Shown: positions 11,500 to 64,000 of the stretch, one piece after another
Layout: the number at the start of each line of letters is the position of its first letter
Numbering within the stretch: position 1 is the stretch's first letter
From: Myxocyprinus asiaticus
Taxonomy: Eukaryota; Chordata; Actinopteri; Cypriniformes; Catostomidae
NCBI RefSeq assembly: GCF_019703515.2
Contig: NC_059373.1
Coordinates: forward strand, 17,498,281 to 17,562,280
Direction of reading: 5' to 3'
Length of the DNA: 64,000 bases
Notes under the pieces: model-generated
What the model saw: the letters and a program-made list of their open reading frames with translations, nothing else
Told to the model about the DNA's origin: nothing
Databases searched by the model: none
Translations under genes and position numbers: made by a program

Positions 11500-11585
11500 T
11501 GTAATCAGCTCTATACCTTGAATGCACTATAAGTCACTTGGGATAAAAGCATGTGCCAAAAGCATAAATGTAAATGTCAAGGATC
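11500..11585 (+). repeat. SINE/LINE 3' tail fragment
   Basis: Contains aagtcacttgggataaaagc followed by a-rich aaatgtaaatgtca, the tail seen in reverse at 49108-49150 and common to fish tRNA SINEs. The head is not visible. Confidence 0.45.
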
Positions 11586-12919
11586 AGTAATAGGATCCCC
11601 CGAAAACATAATGTTATTTGTTACATGTTATTTGTTAATATTGTGTTTGATGCTGGCAGTTTTAGGTGTCCTTGCGGATTCATCCCTTTGTCAAAATGGT
11701 GGTTTTGTTCAGAAGTCTTTTCTTATAGAGGCAAGATTACTTTACCAAGCATGTGCTGTTTCCATGGAAATGAATGATCAGATCATAGTTCCACTTGCTG
11801 CACAAGAAACCTATACATGACTGAGCTAATGAGCGAATGTACAGATCCAGACACACTCATGTGTGTACAATCGGGGCATGAGGTTCAGATGGTGTGTACA
11901 TCTTAATCATACACGCTTCTTAATCGCTTGCTTTTTATTCAGTAAAATTCTGGGTGCTTCGACACTACACAGCTCAATCACTGGTGAGTGAAATGTTAAT
12001 ATTTACTTGCCAGTGGCTAATAACAGACATATTTTAGTCGCATAGCGTGAAATTTACTCATATTTGAGTGATTTACTCGCAATGTAGAGGACTGATTTAT
12101 ATCCAATGTTAACTCTGTAACACCGATAAATCCCTGATTTTATCACACTAAAATCATGTTAACATATATAATGTTTACATCTTGTGGATATACAGTACTT
12201 TTGTGTATATTGATGTAAGTGAACTGGCCCCATTCACAACTGCGTTTTTTGCATTAAATAAAAATAAATAACGGAGGCACAAGTCAAAATTATTAATGTG
12301 GTTTGAACTTTGCTTTTATTAAACCTTTAAAGTCCTCATTTGGCCTGAAATCCAGCTGAGACACAGAAACGCATTCTACTTTGCACTCATATCTGGGTTG
12401 TTTCCGTCACTTTTACACTCTTATCATGTCACAAATGGAAGGCTGCAGACTAATAGGAAGGTGCTGATACACATGTTTCAAGAAGCCTGTCTCCTGCACT
12501 GACCCCATTCCAGATCTGACTGAGGGGGTTATCTGATTCAGGGCCTCTCCTACTCAGCTTAAAAAACTTGTTTTGAGACTGAGATCTGGGCCTGAAGTCC
12601 AAGGTGCGATGTTGGTGTGCTGTGAGGCCTGGATTTCAGAAACAGTCAATCTTTGATGTCAGCATGAAAATATATGAGGCATCGTTTGCAACCCATTTTA
12701 CTTATGTAATGCAGGGTGGGACTTTATCCATTGGGGATTGATTGGAAAATGAAAAGTGGGCGTTGCATACAAGAAAGGAGCCAGGCGGATACAGGAGAGG
12801 GGTTGAAAAAGTAAAAAGGATTCGTAGCGTTAGCGAAAAAGTAAGTTGTTTCTGAGGCTACACAAGTAATTACATTTTGCCAGAATATGAATACATGCAC
12901 ACAAGAATTGTGCACAATA
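11586..12919. other. Unassigned probable intron with one dispersed repeat
   Basis: About 11957-12090 (ggtgagtgaaatgttaat, ttagtcgcatagcg) reappears inverted at 63830-63960 and is therefore repetitive. The rest shows nothing recognisable. Confidence 0.45.
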
Positions 12920-13169
12920 AGGGGCCATTCACACCAAGCGTGTTTTTGCCATCTGCTCTGTTTTTCATTAGTTTTTCTATGTAAATGTGCCAGACGGATG
13001 TTGTTCGTTGAGTATTGTGCCACAACTCGTTTGGGAGCACCACATTTTTAGATGTCATGTCAGGTTAAAAAGAACTTAAACTTTCAAAAATACGTCTCGC
13101 GCTATGTTCTATTCGTTGCGATGTATCTTATTTTTTAGCACAAGAACACTTTCGCTCTGAATGGCGCCT
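12920..13169. mobile_element. Possible short DNA transposon (MITE)
   Basis: Starts ggggccattcacaccaagcg and ends gaatggcgcct, a rough inverted pair. The GC-richer, CpG-containing interior differs from its surroundings. No clean target duplication seen. Confidence 0.4.
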
Positions 13170-14576
13170 AAGACCTTATATAGGAAATAGGGTCAATTTT
13201 TACTTCATTTTGACTTTTCTATACCCTCAGCATAGCACATGAAATGCCAAACCTGCTGACAATGAAATCTGCTGAATATTGTGTTCTTTTCTTGTTCATG
13301 ACTTGGAGACTAGGAGCTGTAAGTTGTTAAAGATTACATCATTTTAGGTCAGTCATTCAGAGAGATGAATTGTATATACCAAGCTTGTGTTCCATGTTAT
13401 TCCAAAAGGGAGCTCTTAGCGTGTTGGGAAAGGTTTTAGCTATAGCTCTCATAATTGCATTTCTTTTGTACAAAAAGGTTAAAGGAACCCTAAAGATATT
13501 AGGCTATTGCCTATTATCATCAGTGCAATATGAATGGACATCCCAGTTTCATTGTAATTTCATGTACTGCACATTTCCATAGTTTCTCAAAGGCTTTCAT
13601 TGTGCTTAATGTGAGTTGATGACTTGATCAGCCATCTCTAACCCAATTTTAATCTAACCTTGAGTCATGCTTCAGGCACAATGTATTTAACATATGACTT
13701 TAATTTAAGAGCAGGTTCTGAATCCTTTTATTTTTTTTTTTTTTTTTTTTTTAGTCTCTACTCTTGCTTTGCAATGCAACACCCGTAATCTGCTCGATTC
13801 TTATCATTGGTGTAAACATTAAATTGAGTTGCTTGCAAGGCATTTGGTTATAGCTTTGCTTTTCAACACAGCGGGGTGTTTGTATAGCTATCAGTAGAAT
13901 ATTTTTATTTCACTATAGCTGTAAGAAAACTGCTGGACTGATATCCCGGCATCCTTTGCAGATAATGGCTGTAAATTTAAATCATGCCTCTCTGCACCTG
14001 AGTTGCCACAGGAAGAAGAAAAGGTGTGTTTCCCCCCTCTCTCCCCATTCACTTCTGTTTCTTTCAAAGAGCAAATTGAATTGGTGATCCAGTCCAGCTT
14101 CAAAGCAAAATAACAGTGAGAGCTGGAGAGACAGAGAGAGGCAGAGAGCCACAGACCTTTTTTTTATTATTATTATTTCTGAATAACATAAGTCATGAGA
14201 AACGAGGAAAAAGGTGTGAATTAATCACAGCCCGTATTTCCATAGCAGCCGGTAAGCATCTGTCAGAGTGTGTTAAGTGTAAGAGGCTGTATGGAAAAGA
14301 TCAATCTTCTACAGTTTGGGAGTTGTGCAGTGGAGAAAAATGGTGAATTAAAGCTGAAGCAAGGGAAGTAGCATTTTTTTGTTGTTTGTCACACATTCTT
14401 TTATACATGAGGATTCCACCCTGGTGTGTGCACCCCACTAGAGGCTTAATGGTGCATTAAGACATTTTTAAAACTGTGAATGGTAATTTTCCCAAATTGT
14501 TATTTATGTTGTTGACAAATAGACATCTTTTTGGAAGATTTAGGTTAAAATCTATATTTTCATAAGAGAAAATGTA
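13170..14576. other. Unassigned probable intron
   Basis: No exon seen. A 23-nt T-tract lies near 13730-13752 and a short CT/GA-rich part near 14030-14150. Open frames here have no family features. Confidence 0.4.
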
Positions 14577-14693
14577 CAATGGGTCCAGTGATGGAGGCAG
14601 CACAGAGCAGATGTAATCTCTGATTAGTCTCTCAAAGCATTTACTGATGATGGGGGTCAGAGCAACAGGACACCAGTTATTTAAGCAAGTGAT
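14577..14693 (-). mobile_element. Internal fragment of LINE reverse transcriptase
   Basis: 117 bp match 1279-1395 with three differences. The segment encodes (minus strand) the reverse transcriptase stretch around NWRPVAL and ICSVLPP. It has neither a LINE 5' nor 3' end, and flanking DNA does not match. See findings. Confidence 0.85.
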
Positions 14694-16052
14694 ACTTTGC
14701 TTAAATTAGGGGACACATGCACATCAACAGATTGTTATTTTGGAACAGCTTCATTGTAGCTTCATTGTTTTTAAGTGATAGTTAATTAGTGTAAATATAT
14801 CTTAAATACAACAAGAAGGCCTGTTTATGTTTTTTTTATTTATTTATTTATTTTTATGTACTTTTATGATTCCAAGTATACTGTACAATCAATACACTTA
14901 AGTGCACTATTTTTTTTTTTTTTACAAGTGTCCCTTTGGCCAAAAGATCCATAACAACTGAGGCATTTATAATATGTATAGACCTCTCTATAGACCTATC
15001 TCAGAAAGTGCACAAACTCTCTCAGCTTCTCTATACATAGGCAACGTCCCCAGTGAGGATGTCAGCCTGTCCTCATGTCTACAAATTTCCCTGAGAAGTT
15101 CCCTGGCTTAATGTAATTATAATGGGCTCAGTTTGATTACAACTATGTACTACTTAAACCATGTACAATATTAATATGTTTGTACATGCTTGCATAAAGG
15201 GACCTGCCTTAGATTCAAATATATATAAAAGAAAATTATTAAATAGCAAACTGGCAGAATATTGTTTCATTTCTTTCTATCCAAATGTATTTGATTTTCC
15301 TCTGTGCTCCCTTTTGTTTTGTACACACAAGCGAAAACTGAACGGGCACAACTGTTTTTTGACATGAAGTGGTAATTGTCTTGGCATGGCCAGAGCCTTA
15401 GAGATATGAAATTCAAGAATAATGCATCGAGGGCCTCTGCAATGTTCTTTTCTATTCTTCATATCAAAGGCATAGGGGATACGTCTACTCCCAGCATGCA
15501 AGCTTGGATGAGACTTGATGAGGTGTGATTAATTTTTCACTTGGCTTTTTCCAGTGTTTATAGCCACCATCAATAGACCTTTTTCACACTCCAGGTTTTG
15601 GAACACGGAAGTAAACGTTTGCAGGGTAAACTTCGATAGCAGTGAATGAAAGTGAATGGGAGATTGCAACAAATATTATTTTCGTTTATCCATTTGCTCC
15701 AAGACCAAAAGAAAAAATCCACTATACGTTTGAATGACTTTCCAGAAGAGGAAAAAAATTGAGCGCAGTGGATTACGACAGTAAAATGGGAGAAGATGCC
15801 AAATTTGTTGTCACTCTTTCAGCAGCTGTAATAGAAACCCCCTCGCAGCTGGCCCACAGTGTACTCATCTCGGTTTTGCATTTTTTAGCCAATGGAAGTT
15901 TTTTAAACATTATTTCCTTAATCAGTATTTTTGCCTTGTTTTCTTGTAAAAAAACAATTATCAAAACATCCTTAAAACAAGACAAATTTACAAAAAAAAA
16001 GCAAAATTGTGTAAGATAATAAAACTTCTTGACATTTTGAGTTACCCTAATG

Positions 16053-16056
<4 letters not shown>
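14694..16056. other. Unassigned probable intron
   Basis: No exon seen. T-tracts near 14830-14930. Around 15571 the phrase tagacctttttcacactcc looks like the start of a dispersed fish repeat, but no matching end was found. The stretch 15915-16020 belongs to a module repeated elsewhere (see findings). Confidence 0.4.

Positions 16057-16107
<51 letters not shown>
16057..16107. repeat. (TA)n microsatellite
   Basis: About 25 uninterrupted TA units. Confidence 0.95.
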
Positions 16108-16110
<3 letters not shown>

Positions 16111-16941
16111 GTTTGGGAGGTTTACTTTTGACATGTATTCCACTACAGATTACAGAATACTGCTGTAAAATGTAATTTGTAATGTATTCCGTTAGATTAA
16201 TCAAGGTCAGTAACGTATTCTAAATACTTTGGATTACTTCTTCAGCACTGTTAGATTTTTGTTTTGACTATAAAAACTCTGCCAGTACAGTAAGACAAAA
16301 TACACATGTTAAAAATACATTCTCTGAAAAACCTAAATATCTTATGCAGTGTTGTTTCTAAAACAAGATCAATCAAATTGATCTTGATCTTGTCTTTACA
16401 GGAAAACAATACAAAAATTATTATCAAGAATACGATTTTTGCACTAATATCAAAGGTCTTGCTAGAAAAAAATAAATTATGATCCAACATGAATTTTCTT
16501 GATAAAAAAAATATGATCGTGCCTGGTAACATGTGCATATAAAATGGCTAGAAATAACATTTTAGCTTAGCATAAAGCTGACAATTTACACATTGTTATT
16601 AATGTTTCTATTTCTTCTGCTCCAAACTTACTTCAAACTTCTCTGTCTGCTTGTATGAATGTAACACATCATAAGAAAGTGTTTCACCGCTGTTCAAATG
16701 CACTTTGGATCGCATTATTTATATGTATAAATGTTTTCCATCTGAAAGGACTAAATATTAAATGAAACAAATGAAAATAAAATGCAAAGTAATCTCTTCA
16801 GTAATCAAAATACTTCTTGAATGTAACTGTATTCTAATTACCAATTATTTAAATTGTAACTGTAGTGGAATAGAGTTACTTATATTTTGTATTTTAAATA
16901 CGTAATCCCGTTATTTGTATTTCATTACTCCCCAACACTGT
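16108..16941. mobile_element. DNA transposon with cagtgttgggg-type ends
   Basis: The left end is caggtttgggaggtttactt with tgtattccactacagattac. The right end, read in reverse, is cagtgttggggagtaatgaa with attccactacagtta. These form an imperfect inverted pair of the widespread fish type whose ends read cagtgttgggg-agtaac. No transposase frame seen. The element sits between TA/TG microsatellites, so the target duplication cannot be read. Confidence 0.6.
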
Positions 16942-16975
16942 GTGTTTGTGTGTGTGTGTATATATATATATATAT
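16942..16975. repeat. (TG)n(TA)n microsatellite
   Basis: Short compound TG then TA tract. Confidence 0.9.
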
Positions 16976-17250
16976 TCTAGTTTTAAACATACACATACCT
17001 TTTGGTAGATTTTGTAAGATTTATACTTAAAACTTTGTTAGACTTGTGCTTAAAACTAAATAAACCAATAAGGTAAGTAAATTGAACCTAATCCACTTGA
17101 ATGAATAAAATTATCTTAATTAAAGAGATGCCATCTAAAAACTAGTTTTGTTTTCATATCTTATGCATTTTTTGCTTCTCAAGTAAATTTGTTTTAAGAT
17201 TTTTAGACATTTCACTGGAAAACAAAACAAAAGACTGATTAGAACTGAAT

Positions 17251-17545
17251 TTGGTAACACATTAAGGTTCTCTTTGTTAACATTAGTTGCAATAGATATC
17301 ATGAACTAACAATTTACAATATATTTTTACAGCATTTATTAATCTTGTTTATTGATCATTTATAAATATGTAATTGTTCTATTTTAGTACATGTTAGTTC
17401 CTAATGCATTAATAAAAGCTAATGTTAACAAATATAACTTTAAATTAAAAAAATAATAATTTGCATATGTTGAAATTAACATTAACCAAGATTGATAAGT
17501 CCTGTAAAAGCATTGATCATTGTCATTTTAATGTTAACAAATACA
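17251..17545. mobile_element. Palindromic MITE with ttggtaacac end
   Basis: Contains ttggtaacacattaaggttc, ttaacattagtt, catgaactaacaat, and in the second half the inverted forms (ttgaaattaacattaac, aatgttaacaaat). This is a well-known fish MITE layout. The right terminal part is missing. Confidence 0.6.
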
Positions 17546-62952
<45,407 letters not shown>

Positions 62953-63023
62953 GTATGAACACACTGCATTTCTATTACATATGGTTGAAAAAAGGTGATT
63001 CTGACTCTGAAGTGCTAGCTTAA

Positions 63024-63475
63024 AGGGGTCATGTCATGTATTTTTTTTTATTTGATGTTCACTTAAAATGTTAGTACATTTTTGTTTGTTTTTTTGCACA
63101 CACACACAAAAAAAACAACAACAAAAAAAAACAGTCGTATTGCAATATTATAAGTCCTTTTTTCACCCTGTCTCTGGAATTATGCCTGAAACACTCGGTG
63201 CTATGTCCCCTTTAAGACTTTAAAATACACGGCCACTGTTATGATTGGCTAAAATCTTTGCAGAGCAAACAAACAAAAATGTGGTGACAAATGAACACCA
63301 CATCTTGACATCACAATGTGGTCGATTACTTTTTGCAGAATGTAAACAATAATTATTCTTTTTAGACTGGAGAGGAAGTTTTGAGTTCTGAAACTTACAG
63401 TATGTTTTAATAGTACAATGACCTCTTTTATGTAAAAATATCAAGGAAAATTGTATTCCTCATGACCTGACCCCT
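63024..63475. mobile_element. TTAA-flanked MITE (452 bp), second type
   Basis: Starts aggggtcatgtcatg and in reverse aggggtcaggtcatg at the right, flanked by TTAA at 63020-63023 and 63476-63479. The ends differ from family T, so it is a separate family with the same target. Confidence 0.75.
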
Positions 63476-63713
63476 TTAAAGTAAACCAAGTTTGTGCTGT
63501 GAACAGTTTACCTTCAGATAAAATTTGTTTCATTTGTCATTGTATCAGTTTGTTCAATGTTAAAATACTCCTTTCTCAGTTTAATGTGCAGAGTCTAAAA
63601 GTGACAGTAAAATGTTAATCGCTACTTCAATTCACCTCTATATGCTCATCATCTTTTACCACATATCCATCCCCTAATCCACCTGTTATAGGAGTCTTGA
63701 GTCATTCCAGCCA

Positions 63714-64000
63714 GTAGGGGTGAGTAAAAATATTGTTTTTATGATTAATCGCGAACTTCATTTGAACGATCTCAATATCGATTCTTATATCCCAAGATCG
63801 ATCTTTCACTCAGTGCGCAACCCTCCACTACAATGAGAGGAAATCATTCGCATTTGCAACCAAACTTTGTGCTATGCGACTAAAGTGAATATATTTGGCA
63901 ACTGGCTGGTAAATGTTTACATTTCACTCACCAGAAATTGTGGTTTAGTCGTGAAGTGTTCAGCAGAGAGATCTTTTCACAGCGTGTTGAGAGTAACAGT
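63714..64000. mobile_element. Possible DNA transposon entering the right edge
   Basis: Starts taggggtgagtaaaaatatt with gattaatcgcgaac, typical of fish hAT-like ends. 63830-63960 matches 11957-12090 in opposite orientation. The right end is outside the window. Confidence 0.45.

Overview
The window looks like vertebrate, specifically teleost and most probably cypriniform (carp/minnow-like), genomic DNA. It is AT-rich, exons are short with GT-AG borders, and introns are packed with fish-type repeats: TTAA-flanked palindromic MITEs, Tc1/mariner, hAT, DIRS, a 5S-rRNA-derived SINE3, a tRNA-derived SINE and L2/CR1-type LINE pieces. No operon, CRISPR array or functional RNA gene was found.

The only host gene I can support is on the + strand. 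It is an internal part of a CSMD gene (CUB and Sushi multiple domains protein, a giant single-pass membrane protein of neurons), best matched to CSMD3. Fourteen exons between 18950 and 62952 splice with matching phases into one open frame of about 617 codons. In order they encode the second half of a CUB domain, a Sushi, a CUB, a Sushi, a CUB, a Sushi, a CUB and the start of a Sushi. Both ends of the gene lie outside the window. Positions 1-18949 hold no recognisable exon and are probably a large upstream intron.

Layout. 1-3165: degenerate L2/CR1-like LINE on the minus strand. 3783-4670: small LTR element without coding capacity. 4802-5834: non-autonomous hAT with a perfect 8-bp target duplication. 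8859-9284: paired 190-bp LTR-like units carrying tRNA-like Pol III B boxes around a primer-binding-site-like motif. 19563-25142: a five-deep nest of transposons inside one csmd3 intron. 31325-31852: Tc1-like remnant between two TA microsatellites. 32843-34971: palindromic MITE holding an internally deleted DIRS element. 38450-39533 and 60824-62156: two copies of a Tc1-like element. 49440-50044: SINE3. 54034-54378: foldback element. 54835-57667, 58738-59379 and 60442-62392: three more copies of the same TTAA MITE, each split by a different mobile element (an LTR-like element, a SINE and a Tc1-like element).

The main unusual points are the Pol III-box LTR unit, the use of one MITE family as repeated landing pad, the nest, the DIRS deletion derivative that keeps its internal complementary region, and transposon ends that touch csmd3 splice signals (exon at 26659, donor at 40063). 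Family names come from recognition of motifs by eye. Boundaries supported by target duplications are exact; the others are approximate.
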